DNA of 64,000 nt from Turneriella parva DSM 21527 (GTDB lineage: Bacteria; Spirochaetota; Leptospiria; Turneriellales; Turneriellaceae). Under the pieces are notes generated by a model. It saw only the letters and a program-made list of their open reading frames with translations. It was not told where the DNA came from and searched no databases. Of this stretch, positions 44,284 through 52,688 are shown piece after piece. Within the stretch, counting starts at the first letter, position 1, and each line of letters begins with the position of its first letter. A program made the position numbers and the translations under genes. The DNA is taken from positions 620,001-684,000 of the forward strand of contig NC_018020.1 of assembly GCF_000266885.1 (NCBI RefSeq), given 5' to 3'.

Positions 44284-45357
44284 TCAACGGGCATCGCCTT
44301 CTCCCAAGGGCAGAAAGGGGGCAGATTCGGTCTGACTCTCTGTCCACGGTTGAGGCGTGTGGGGCGTCGGCGCGAAAACGCGCGGTATTTCCGTTTTTAT
44401 AATGAGGCTCTTTGCCTGTGCGTCAGCTTCTTGTGCGAGCGCCTTGTCGAACAGCCAATCAGTCACGGCCATGCGCGCCGCGAGATCGCGCGTTTCTGCG
44501 AGCATCTGCTCGCGCGCATGCGCGAACTCATGGTATGCCTTGTCTTGCGAGAGTTGAAATGCGCTCTTGACGTCGGCGAGACCCAGCGAGACCGAAGGCC
44601 TGCCTGTATAGGTTGAGTGCGCGAGCCCCGTGGCATTGCCGACCCGCACGCGCCATGTAGCGTGCGCGGTATGAAAGTCGCTCAGGTAGTTGCGTATAAA
44701 CTCGAGAAACTCGACAGGCGACAGCATCGCGTTTGAAACGTCTTTTGCCATCGTGACCATGTCGCCGAAGAGACTGCCCTGATCAAAGTCTTTGATGATG
44801 ATAACGGCGAGCTGCCGGTGCTGCCGCCTTTCGGCGCGCAGCAGCGAGAAGATTTTCTCGCGACTTTCGGCGACGCGGCCCTTGAGGCCGGGCATATCCT
44901 GGTCGAAGACGACAAGCCCTGCGCCATGCTTCAGTTCTTTCATGAGGCCCTGCGACGAATCAACCGAAACGGCGTTAAAACCGAACAGAGTAAAGATCCT
45001 CATTGCCTGGCGTTTCAAGACCTCGGGTAAAAACGCGAGTACAACCTCGCCAAAAACCGCGGTGGATTGCAGCTGCAGAAAAACCTCAGCGGCTGTTTGA
45101 AACTCTGCGAGCCGCAAGATTGCCACGTGGCCCTGGTCGTGCGCGGCGCGCGAGGCGACGGCGAGGCTCGGGCCGCAACAGACAAGCAGGTCGTGCGGCC
45201 GCAGATCGGCGAGTTCGTATGGGTGATGAAAAAAGGCGGTGGCCGCTGGCTTTAAGCGCTCGTGCACAACGGCAATCGCGCTGATCGTTTCGCGGTCTGC
45301 AGCCGAGGCCTGGTAGAAGACAAAGCGCTCGAATGCGTAGGCCATGAGATGAGACAT
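44284..45357 (-). CDS. cytoplasmic protein of unknown function with receiver-like segment
   Basis: 357 aa, no signal peptide or membrane segment. The middle part (~110-230) has alternating strands and helices with VVFDQDMPGLKGRVAESR, reminiscent of the phospho-acceptor loop of a CheY-type receiver, but a clear acidic pair and conserved lysine are not seen. The C-terminal third is helical (AFQLSQDKAYHEFAHAREQM) and ends in a proline-rich tail. Convergent with der, 2 nt apart. No family recognised. Confidence 0.7.
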   Translation of the reverse strand: MSHLMAYAFERFVFYQASAADRETISAIAVVHERLKPAATAFFHHPYELADLRPHDLLVCCGPSLAVASRAAHDQGHVAILRLAEFQTAAEVFLQLQSTAVFGEVVLAFLPEVLKRQAMRIFTLFGFNAVSVDSSQGLMKELKHGAGLVVFDQDMPGLKGRVAESREKIFSLLRAERRQHRQLAVIIIKDFDQGSLFGDMVTMAKDVSNAMLSPVEFLEFIRNYLSDFHTAHATWRVRVGNATGLAHSTYTGRPSVSLGLADVKSAFQLSQDKAYHEFAHAREQMLAETRDLAARMAVTDWLFDKALAQEADAQAKSLIIKTEIPRVFAPTPHTPQPWTESQTESAPFLPLGEGDAR

Positions 45358-45478
45358 AATACTTAAGGCTTTTTCACGCCGTCAACCACTTGGTCGGGGC
45401 GAACTATCGTTCACTAACAGTCTGCCGAAACTGGCTAAATCAGCTATACGACCTGTCTCACCCGTTCGAGCCGGACGC

Positions 45479-46426
45479 ATGCATGCCCACCACAAATTGC
45501 TGAGTATATTTCTGGTAGCCTGCACTGCGACGCACGCAGCGACAGTTGTAACTGCCAAAGAGCGTATCGAAGGTACTATTCTCGCACAAGATGACAAAAC
45601 GGTCACCATCAAACGCGCGAAAGGCGAGAAGAAAATCGCGCGCGACCAAATTGTTCAGATTTTTGATGATAACGGCGAGCTCGTGTGGGTGTCGCCAGCC
45701 CTAAAAGGTCCCGAGACAACACAGACAGCAGAAGCAACGGCGACAGCAGAAAAGCCACTGACGCACTCGATTATCATCGACGGCATCGTCGGCAGCTCGA
45801 GCGGCGGCTTTTACTCTGAAGAGGAAAAGTTCGTAGACGCGTTGGGCATCTATAAGGTCTACTCAGACGGTTCACGCCAACAGGCAAAACAGACGATGAT
45901 GTCAGTCGGCTTTGGCATCAACTATCAATATGCAGGCTCGGCACGGTGGGCAACGCTATTTACGTATATGTTTCGATCGACTTCACACAGCATCTATACT
46001 GGTGATGGTCAAAAATACAACCGCGAAGAGTTGTCTTCGCAAACAATTACAAACCGGCACACAGCGCTCATCGGAAAAGAGCTGCGCTTCTACCCGGCAG
46101 ACGGGCTCAGCACCATTGACCTAATCGGTCAAATCGGCTATGAATTCGGAAACTACCGGCCTCTGGCAACTTATGTCGATTACCGAACTAAGCTGACACC
46201 CGTGCCCGTAGCATATCCCGGACCGACCGACATCACTGTTCAGGGCCCTACTGCACGCCTCGGCGGTGGCGTGACTTTCCGATTTAGCCCAACGTGGCAG
46301 ATGCGCTTGCTTGCATTTTACCAGGGCACATATTCAATGGCCTCTGAAAAGATATGGAATGCGGTAGACAAGAACGTCTTTATCCATGATTTTTACGGTG
46401 TCTTTTCGGTAGGCTATAGCTTCTGA
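45479..46426 (+). CDS. outer-membrane beta-barrel protein
   Basis: 315 aa. Signal peptide to about residue 20 (HAHHKLLSIFLVACTATHA). A short domain (~22-70: RIEGTILAQDDKTVTIKRAK) precedes a threonine/alanine-rich linker, then eight or more amphipathic strands ending in GVFSVGYSF with a terminal Phe, the outer-membrane insertion signal. The N-terminal part resembles a small SH3/OB-type domain with the pattern seen in Leptospira surface proteins. Function unknown. Ends in a palindromic terminator. Confidence 0.75.
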   Translation: MHAHHKLLSIFLVACTATHAATVVTAKERIEGTILAQDDKTVTIKRAKGEKKIARDQIVQIFDDNGELVWVSPALKGPETTQTAEATATAEKPLTHSIIIDGIVGSSSGGFYSEEEKFVDALGIYKVYSDGSRQQAKQTMMSVGFGINYQYAGSARWATLFTYMFRSTSHSIYTGDGQKYNREELSSQTITNRHTALIGKELRFYPADGLSTIDLIGQIGYEFGNYRPLATYVDYRTKLTPVPVAYPGPTDITVQGPTARLGGGVTFRFSPTWQMRLLAFYQGTYSMASEKIWNAVDKNVFIHDFYGVFSVGYSF

Positions 46427-46428
46427 TA

Positions 46429-46459
46429 ATTCACCGGCAGCCACTGGCTGCCGGTGAAT
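46429..46459 (+). terminator. 15-bp perfect palindrome after the barrel gene
   Basis: ATTCACCGGCAGCCA and its exact complement are separated by 1 nt. It begins 3 nt after the stop codon of the beta-barrel gene. Confidence 0.75.
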
Positions 46460-46495
46460 AACTTTACACCCTGTTTGCGACGCACAAAAGGACGC

Positions 46496-47494
46496 ATGGC
46501 GCGTACTGAATTTCTCTTCGATAAGAACCAAGAACCTCACCTCGGCCGCACGGCTGCGATATTGAAAAAGCATCCCGAGATGCGCAAATTCATCGGCAAG
46601 AAGAACCCGTGGAGCGCGGTCGTCATTCTTTTCACCGTCGCGCTGCAGCTCACCATTGCCTGGTTTTTGCGCGAGCAAGAATGGTACATTATTCTGCCCG
46701 CAGCATGGCTCGTCGGCACGATCATCAACCACAGCTACATCGGCCTGCTGCACGACGCCTCGCACGGCCTCATCTTTCGCGGCAAATTCTGGAACGACGT
46801 TTTTGGCCTCATTGTCAATGCCCCGATGCTCGTGCCGTCTTACGTCTCATTCAAAAAATACCACATGAAGCACCATGCGTTTCAGGGTGTCTATGAACTC
46901 GATGCGGATTTACCGGCGTTATGGGAGGTAAAGGCCGTAAAGAATATCTGGTACCGTAAAATGCTATGGCTCGCTTTTTACCCCCTCATTCAAACGCTGC
47001 GCACGATGCGTGTGCGCGAAGTTGCCTTTTTTGACGGCTGGGTGCTCGCAAACTGGGTCACCACCTTTGCGACGGATTTTCTTGTTTTCTATTTCATGGG
47101 CCCCATGGCGTTTCTTTACGTCGCCGCGTCGTTCTGGTTCGGCTTCGGTCTTTCGATCGTCGGCGGCAGGTTGATTCAAGAACACTACATGGTCGCCGAA
47201 CCACAAGAGACCTACAGCTACTACGGCCCGCTCTCGCTCGTCTCTTGCCACGTCGGGTACCACAACGAGCACCACGACTTTCCGTCTGCGGCATGGAACT
47301 ACCTGCCGCAGATTCGTGCTGCCGCGCCTGAGTTCTACAATAACATCAAGTACCACACCTCATGGGGCGCACTCGTTCTGAAGTTCATCTTCGACAAAAA
47401 CATGTCTCTCGCCAACCGCGTCGTACGCAAAGAACGCGGCGGCGTGGGCTTGGATGATGAAGTTATTCCTGATGTAAGAATTGCGAATGCGTGA
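46496..47494 (+). CDS. DEGS-like fatty acid/sphingolipid desaturase
   Basis: 332 aa from the ATG at 46496 with AAAGGA 5 nt upstream. Membrane di-iron desaturase with three His boxes: HDASH (86-90), HMKHH (123-127) and HNEHH (256-260). The stretch ETYSYYGPLSL followed by GYHNEHHDFP, and the N-terminal EPHLGRTAAILKKHPEMRK, closely follow eukaryotic dihydroceramide delta-4 desaturases (DEGS). The first box differs from the HEIAH of DEGS. It may introduce a double bond into a sphingoid base or an ordinary acyl chain. Followed by hairpin repeats and purB. Confidence 0.88.
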   Translation: MARTEFLFDKNQEPHLGRTAAILKKHPEMRKFIGKKNPWSAVVILFTVALQLTIAWFLREQEWYIILPAAWLVGTIINHSYIGLLHDASHGLIFRGKFWNDVFGLIVNAPMLVPSYVSFKKYHMKHHAFQGVYELDADLPALWEVKAVKNIWYRKMLWLAFYPLIQTLRTMRVREVAFFDGWVLANWVTTFATDFLVFYFMGPMAFLYVAASFWFGFGLSIVGGRLIQEHYMVAEPQETYSYYGPLSLVSCHVGYHNEHHDFPSAAWNYLPQIRAAAPEFYNNIKYHTSWGALVLKFIFDKNMSLANRVVRKERGGVGLDDEVIPDVRIANA

Positions 47495-47495
47495 G

Positions 47496-47554
47496 GCAGC
47501 CTTCGAGCACCTCAGGCTGCGCCTGCCGCGTTCGCTGAGGCGCTCGAAGCGAAC
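47496..47554. repeat. inverted pair of small hairpin repeats (same core as at 34285)
   Basis: Unit 1 (47496-47520): core TTCGAGCACCTCA between GCAGCC and GGCTGC. Unit 2 (47530-47554): core TGAGGCGCTCGAA between GTTCGC and GCGAAC. The cores match those near 34.3 kb while the stems are different and self-complementary. Located between the desaturase and purB. Confidence 0.8.
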
Positions 47555-47571
47555 ACCGTAGGCCAAAGACT

Positions 47572-48876
47572 ATGATCGACCGCTACTCCACTCCCGAAAT
47601 TCGCCGCCTTTGGTCGCTGCAGCGCAAATTTGAAGTCTGGCGCGATATTGAAATTGCGGCATGTGAATACTGGCACACGAAGGGAAACATCACCGACGCC
47701 GAGCTGAACGATATTCGCACAAAATCTACCTTTACTGTTGAACGCATCAACGAAATCGAAGCGGAAATTCATCACGATGTGATTGCCTTCTTGACGGCGC
47801 TCGCTGAAAATATTGGGCCAGCTTCGCGGCACGTGCACTTTGGTCTGACATCTTCTGATGTCGGCGACACGGCGCAGATGCTGCTGATTGTCGAAGCGGG
47901 CGAATTGATTCGCAAAGCAATGCGCGGGCTTTTGCAGTCGCTCTACAAAATCTCTGTAGACCACAAAGATCTTGTGGTTGCCGGCCGCACGCATGGGGTC
48001 CATGCCGAGCCGACGACTCTGGGGCTGAAGTTTTTGGGGCATTACGCTGAACTGAGCCGCGCCGATGCACGCCTCGCGCACGCCATCGAAGACTGCCGCT
48101 ACGGAAAAATTTCGGGCGCGGTGGGCACGTACTCGCAGATGCCGCCCGAACTTGAGGCGTATGTGCTCGGCAAATTTGGCCTGAAGCCAGAAACCGTCAG
48201 CACACAGGTTATCCCCCGTGATCGCCATGCATACTTTCTGCAGGCGATTGCGCTGACGGGCCAGGCGCTTTACCGCCTGATGCAAGAGATTCGCCTGCTA
48301 CAGCGAACCGAAGGCCGTGAGGTTGAAGAACCTTTTCAAAAGGGGCAAAAAGGTTCGAGCGCGATGCCGCATAAGCGCAACCCTATTCTCGCCGAGCGCA
48401 TCTGCGGCCTCGCGCGTGTGCTTTCGGGTTATGCAACCACTGCAGAATTCAACATACCACTCTGGCACGAACGCGATATTTCGCATTCGGGAGCCGAACG
48501 TGTCATCTTGCCCGATGCGACAGCGCTCATCGAATATATGCTGCTCAGGTCGAAGTTTGTCATCGAGAATCTGCAGGTTCACCCCAAAAACATCGAGCGC
48601 GTGCTCGACGCGACGCATGGCCTGTTATTTTCTTCGCGCGCATTGCTCACCGTCACCGCGCAGACGGCCATGAGCCGTGAAGATGCCTATGCAATCGTGC
48701 AGTCGGCGGCGATGGCAACCTGGGAAAACCCCGGTTCGGGCAACCTGCGCTCACGGTTAGAAGCGCATGAAGCTCTGAAAGCAATACCCAAGGCTGAATG
48801 GGATAATGTTTTCGATGCCAGATCGTTTCTGGCGCATGTCGATACGATTTTTGCAAGGGTCGCGAACCCAAATTAG
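47572..48876 (+). CDS. purB: adenylosuccinate lyase
   Basis: 434 aa of the fumarase/aspartase superfamily. It removes fumarate in two steps of purine synthesis (SAICAR and adenylosuccinate). The signature loop GSSAMPHKRNPI (~residue 260) carries the catalytic serine; HFGLTSSDVGDTAQ and GRTHGVHAEPTTLG are family specific. Starts with MIDRYSTPEIRRLWS, typical of PurB. Isolated from other pur genes here. Confidence 0.96.
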   Translation: MIDRYSTPEIRRLWSLQRKFEVWRDIEIAACEYWHTKGNITDAELNDIRTKSTFTVERINEIEAEIHHDVIAFLTALAENIGPASRHVHFGLTSSDVGDTAQMLLIVEAGELIRKAMRGLLQSLYKISVDHKDLVVAGRTHGVHAEPTTLGLKFLGHYAELSRADARLAHAIEDCRYGKISGAVGTYSQMPPELEAYVLGKFGLKPETVSTQVIPRDRHAYFLQAIALTGQALYRLMQEIRLLQRTEGREVEEPFQKGQKGSSAMPHKRNPILAERICGLARVLSGYATTAEFNIPLWHERDISHSGAERVILPDATALIEYMLLRSKFVIENLQVHPKNIERVLDATHGLLFSSRALLTVTAQTAMSREDAYAIVQSAAMATWENPGSGNLRSRLEAHEALKAIPKAEWDNVFDARSFLAHVDTIFARVANPN

Positions 48877-48888
48877 TTTCTTCGAAAT

Positions 48889-49003
48889 CGTCGCCCTTCG
48901 ACAGGCTCAGGGTGACGATAAGGCAGGTTCTATGTGTTTCCGGTTGTGCTTTCGGCTGGCCTAAAAGGACCGAGGTTGTCACCCTGAGCTTGTCGAAGGG
49001 TGA
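48889..49003. repeat. inverted pair of hairpin repeats with TTCGACNNGCTCA core
   Basis: Unit 1 (48889-48917): core TTCGACAGGCTCA between CGTCGCCC and GGGTGACG. Unit 2 (48979-49003): core TGAGCTTGTCGAA between TCACCC and GGGTGA. The 60-nt spacer has no gene. The same 13-nt layout TTCGA-N5-TCA as the repeats at 34.3 and 47.5 kb; this version resembles palindromic repeats widespread in bacteria. Confidence 0.82.
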
Positions 49004-49021
49004 GCCCGCTTCTCGAACGAA

Positions 49022-49357
49022 TCAGACCGGATATTTTGTCTTAAACTCGTCTTCGGTGATAAAAGAAAAGAAGTTCATTAAGCCGGCGACCTTGAAGATC
49101 TTTTCGATCATCGGTTTAATGCCGGTCAGATGCACCGTGCCGCTCTGTGCCTGCACCGCGTTCACGATCTTGATCAGTACGCCAATACCGCTCGAGTCGA
49201 TATAGCTCACATCATTCAGCTGCAGAATGACTTTTTCGCCGGTTTTCAGGGGAATCGAGTCTGTCTGACTCTTGAGCTCGACAGAAGTGTACATATCGAG
49301 GCTGCCCTTGAGGTAGACGACATAATATCCCTGTTTTTCGTGCAGCTTTATATCCAT
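49022..49357 (-). CDS. STAS-domain anti-sigma factor antagonist
   Basis: 111 aa, one STAS domain. The phosphorylation loop is YIDSSGIGVLI with Ser55/Ser56 after Asp54, and the C-terminal half includes VHLTGIKPMIEKIFKVAGL. Such SpoIIAA-like proteins release a sigma factor or act in a partner-switching pathway when dephosphorylated by SpoIIE-type phosphatases such as the one at 28277-29974. No anti-sigma kinase gene is adjacent. Divergent from the 49440 gene. Confidence 0.92.
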   Translation of the reverse strand: MDIKLHEKQGYYVVYLKGSLDMYTSVELKSQTDSIPLKTGEKVILQLNDVSYIDSSGIGVLIKIVNAVQAQSGTVHLTGIKPMIEKIFKVAGLMNFFSFITEDEFKTKYPV

Positions 49358-49439
49358 TCCATTTCCCCTAACTCAGCAATGCGATGCAAATATCGTTTAC
49401 ACTACATATATGCATCTGTCACGTCGATAATAGAGTACC

Positions 49440-50087
49440 ATGAGACGCCAAGCATTTATTTTGTTTCTGCTGACCCTATGCTTGCCATTTGGCATCGCAC
49501 ACGCGCAGATGAACGGGACAGGCGATCTCAGCCACCCGACTGTCGATGAACTGCATTTGAAGCTGAATGAGCTGGTGAGCCGCTTCAAGGCAGACGAAGA
49601 CCAGAAGCGCAAGAATGCCGAACAGGCCAAAGTGAAGGGCGACAAACCCCAGAACACCGGGCCATCCGACGAGTTTCGCATCGTTCTGCAACGCGGCGGC
49701 ATGCGTACAGCGGGCGACAGGGACAACCCGGTCGTTCTTGAAGAAGTCATCATGAAAATGGCGGGCAGCAACGTTGTCGCGATTGAATTGAAATACGAAG
49801 AGGCGGCACTGCGCCGGCAGTTTATTCACAAACGGTCTATCAAGAACGACGACATCAAAAAGACCAGTTACGGCCATATCAACCTCTATTACCACGCCGA
49901 AGGCGACGTTTCGAAATCTGAGGTTCTCGTGAACATGAGCTCTACCGACCGCGCCAAACTGCTCGCGATCTATATCGACGGGCTGCTTCGGGCGATTCGC
50001 GACCTCGACGACCGCGTGCTTGCGGCGAAGAAATTTGCCGGTAAAAAAATGAACAATGCGCTCAACATGGGCGTTCGCATACGCTAG
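49440..50087 (+). CDS. exported protein of unknown function
   Basis: 215 aa with a signal peptide (MRRQAFILFLLTLCLPFGIAHA). A charged helical segment follows (HLKLNELVSRFKADEDQKRK), then a mixed beta region. No cysteine after the signal, so it is a soluble periplasmic or surface protein rather than a lipoprotein. It ends immediately before the start of the next membrane gene. A GATAAT at 49426-49431 lies close to the ATG, possibly another short-leader promoter. No family recognised. Confidence 0.7.
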   Translation: MRRQAFILFLLTLCLPFGIAHAQMNGTGDLSHPTVDELHLKLNELVSRFKADEDQKRKNAEQAKVKGDKPQNTGPSDEFRIVLQRGGMRTAGDRDNPVVLEEVIMKMAGSNVVAIELKYEEAALRRQFIHKRSIKNDDIKKTSYGHINLYYHAEGDVSKSEVLVNMSSTDRAKLLAIYIDGLLRAIRDLDDRVLAAKKFAGKKMNNALNMGVRIR

Positions 50088-50879
50088 ATGCTGAAAGCTC
50101 AGGCTTTTATTCTCGGCAATGCCGCCGCAATGGCAGTCATTGGTTATATTCTCGTCGCGCTCAACAAAGACTCACTCGGTGCGGTGGCGATCACCACGTA
50201 CATCGGCATCGTCGTCATGGCCGTTTCACTGAAGCTTTCAGGCTATCTGATACCCCGTCCGCCGGCACCGACTGACCCTGCTGTCAAACAATATGGCGAC
50301 GTGATGGATTGGGCGATGCTGCTTTTCGTCTGGCCCAGCTTTGCCGCGCCGCTGATCGTATTGCCCTATCTCATCGGCAGCGTGACTCTGATTTTTGCCC
50401 TGTTCGCTGTCGGCATCGGCCTCTTTGCCGTCATTGGCATCTGGGGCGTCAAGATCAGCGCCGACCGCATCAATGGCAAGCGCCGGCATGCGAAGTGGTT
50501 TTATTTTATTCCCTCTTTACTCTACACGATACCGGCGCTGATCATCGGTTACTTTGTCGTGGCGAATTTTTCAGAGAACATTACGGTGATGCGCATCGCC
50601 AACGCCGGCGGGCTCGTTCTCGGCGGCTTCTTCAGCTTCTATTGCATCAAGCTCGCGCTCTTCGACCTATTCACGTACGACGTGCGCCGCTACGCTGTGT
50701 TTGATCTGTTGCCGCTCGTGCTGGTGCTCATCTTTGTACCGTTGGTCGCCGAAATCGCGCTGCCGCTTTTTGCAGGCCAGGTAGACCAGATGTACCTGCT
50801 CTATACGCTGAGCATTTTTGCGCTCACAGTCACGCAGGTTTTGGGCGTGCTCTCGGTAACGCGCCGCGCAAAGTTTTGA
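50088..50879 (+). CDS. multi-pass membrane protein of unknown function
   Basis: 263 aa with about eight predicted membrane segments, separated by short loops. The loop PRPPAPTDPAVKQYGDVMDW is the only sizeable hydrophilic stretch. The ATG directly follows the stop codon of the upstream exported-protein gene, so the two are probably made together. No transporter or enzyme motif was recognised. Confidence 0.7.
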   Translation: MLKAQAFILGNAAAMAVIGYILVALNKDSLGAVAITTYIGIVVMAVSLKLSGYLIPRPPAPTDPAVKQYGDVMDWAMLLFVWPSFAAPLIVLPYLIGSVTLIFALFAVGIGLFAVIGIWGVKISADRINGKRRHAKWFYFIPSLLYTIPALIIGYFVVANFSENITVMRIANAGGLVLGGFFSFYCIKLALFDLFTYDVRRYAVFDLLPLVLVLIFVPLVAEIALPLFAGQVDQMYLLYTLSIFALTVTQVLGVLSVTRRAKF

Positions 50880-50920
50880 ATGACAACCTGTAACATGTCT
50901 TTGTCTCACCGCTCAGCTTA

Positions 50921-52051
50921 GTGAGTAACGAACTTTCGCCACAGACACGAATTGTTGTCGCACCGCAGAACTTTTCGTTCAGCGATTTTGCGCTTGAGAA
51001 CGGCGATCGTCTCGCCGAGGTCAACATTGCGTATGAGACCTATGGCAAACTGAACAGCGACAAGTCGAATGCGATTCTGATCGAACATGCATTCTCGGGC
51101 GACGCGCACGCCGCGTTTTATCATGAGAATGAAACCCGCCCCGGCTGGTGGGACAAAATGATCGGCCCGGGCAAGGCCTTCGACACCAATCGTTTTTTTG
51201 TGATCTGCTCAAACGTGCTGGGCGGCTGCGCTGGCTCAACCGGCCCTTCGTCGATTAACCCCGAAACGGGCAAAGAGTACGCGCTCGATTTTCCGCAAAT
51301 CACGATCAAAGACATGGTCGGCGCGCAGAAGCGTCTCACCGAGCATCTCGGCATCGAAAAACTCTACAGCGTCGCCGGCGGATCAATGGGCGGTATGCAG
51401 GTTTTGCAGTGGCTGGTGAGTTACCCCCACGCGATGAAATCGGCGATACCGATCGCAACCACGGCGCGCCATTCGCCGCAGCAAATTGCGTTCAATGAGG
51501 TCGGCAGGCAGGCAATCATGGCCGACCCAAAGTGGAACAGCGGCAACTATTACGGCGTTGAAATACCCAAAGCGGGCCTGTCGGTAGCGCGCATGGTCGG
51601 CCACATTACTTACATGAGCGAAAAGTCAATGGCAGAAAAGTTCGGTCGCCGCCAGAAATCTGACCAGGATACCACCAAGTTTCACGCCGACTTTGAGGTC
51701 GAAGGCTACCTGAGAAACCGGGGCGATTTTTTCGTTCGCCGCTTCGACGCCAACTCTTACCTCTATATCAGCAAAGCGATGGATCTTTTCGACGTATCGG
51801 ACGGCAGGCACCTGAGTGAAAAATTTTACGAGCTTGAAGCCAAGCTGCTGGTTCTGGCGTTCAAGTCGGACTGGCTGTACCCGGCTTACCAGTCGCTCGA
51901 CATCGTGTCAGCGTGTAAGGTCGCCGGTGTGCCCGTGTCTTATATAGAGATAGAAGCCAATTATGGCCACGACTCGTTTTTGGTCGAAACCGAAAAACAA
52001 TCGCAGCTCGTGCGGCATTTCTTGACACGCGTCGACGAGCAGATCAGCTGA
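50921..52051 (+). CDS. metX: homoserine O-acetyltransferase
   Basis: 376 aa from a GTG. Alpha/beta-hydrolase-fold enzyme that activates homoserine for methionine synthesis. The N-terminal IAYETYGKLNSDKSNAIL, nucleophile GGSMGGMQVLQW (~residue 150), and C-terminal ANYGHDSFLVE with the catalytic His match MetX. Leptospira metX enzymes are acetyltransferases; succinyl specificity cannot be excluded from sequence. metW follows 14 nt downstream, the usual pair. Confidence 0.95.
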   Translation: MSNELSPQTRIVVAPQNFSFSDFALENGDRLAEVNIAYETYGKLNSDKSNAILIEHAFSGDAHAAFYHENETRPGWWDKMIGPGKAFDTNRFFVICSNVLGGCAGSTGPSSINPETGKEYALDFPQITIKDMVGAQKRLTEHLGIEKLYSVAGGSMGGMQVLQWLVSYPHAMKSAIPIATTARHSPQQIAFNEVGRQAIMADPKWNSGNYYGVEIPKAGLSVARMVGHITYMSEKSMAEKFGRRQKSDQDTTKFHADFEVEGYLRNRGDFFVRRFDANSYLYISKAMDLFDVSDGRHLSEKFYELEAKLLVLAFKSDWLYPAYQSLDIVSACKVAGVPVSYIEIEANYGHDSFLVETEKQSQLVRHFLTRVDEQIS

Positions 52052-52065
52052 ATCAGACAGAACTT

Positions 52066-52674
52066 ATGGAAATCCCCATTCAAGAGCTGCAGACAGAGCG
52101 CATCGACTACCGCATCATCTTGACGTTGGTCGAGCCCAAGAGCCGGGTGCTCGACATGGGTTGCGGCGATGGCGAACTGCTCTATCTGCTCAACAAGAAT
52201 CTGGCAACGCGATCGCAAGGCATCGAAATCGACCATGACCAGATTGTGCAGTCCGTCGAGCGGGGTATTAACGTGCTCTTAGGCGACCTCGACAGCGGCC
52301 TCACGGATTTTAAGGACAATTCGTTCGATTACGTGATTTTGAACAATGCATTACAAGAGCTGCGTTACCCCGATGATGTGATTAAAGATGCGCTGCGCGT
52401 CGGTCGCCGCCTGATTGTGGGTTTTCCGAATTTTGCCTATTACAAGGCACGGCTGCAGTTTTTCTTTTCTGGCCGAACACCCGTGACACCGTCATTGCCC
52501 TTCGCCTGGTACGAAAGCCCAAATTTACATCTGCTGACGATTGACGATTTTAAAGAATATTGCCGCAAACGCAAATACCGCATTATCAGCGAGCGTTATG
52601 TGAGAAACCAGAAAGAAATCAGCCTGCGCCCTAACCTGCTCGCGCAGTGGGGCATCTTCATGATCACGCGCTGA
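52066..52674 (+). CDS. metW: methionine biosynthesis protein MetW
   Basis: 202 aa SAM-methyltransferase fold. The glycine-rich motif VLDMGCGDGELL (residues 28-39), LGDLDSGL and FPNFAYYKARLQFFFSGRTP are MetW hallmarks. MetW accompanies MetX and is needed for its activity in several bacteria. The downstream glycosyltransferase-like gene begins 14 nt later. Confidence 0.94.
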   Translation: MEIPIQELQTERIDYRIILTLVEPKSRVLDMGCGDGELLYLLNKNLATRSQGIEIDHDQIVQSVERGINVLLGDLDSGLTDFKDNSFDYVILNNALQELRYPDDVIKDALRVGRRLIVGFPNFAYYKARLQFFFSGRTPVTPSLPFAWYESPNLHLLTIDDFKEYCRKRKYRIISERYVRNQKEISLRPNLLAQWGIFMITR

Positions 52675-52688
52675 TTAGCCGAAACTTC

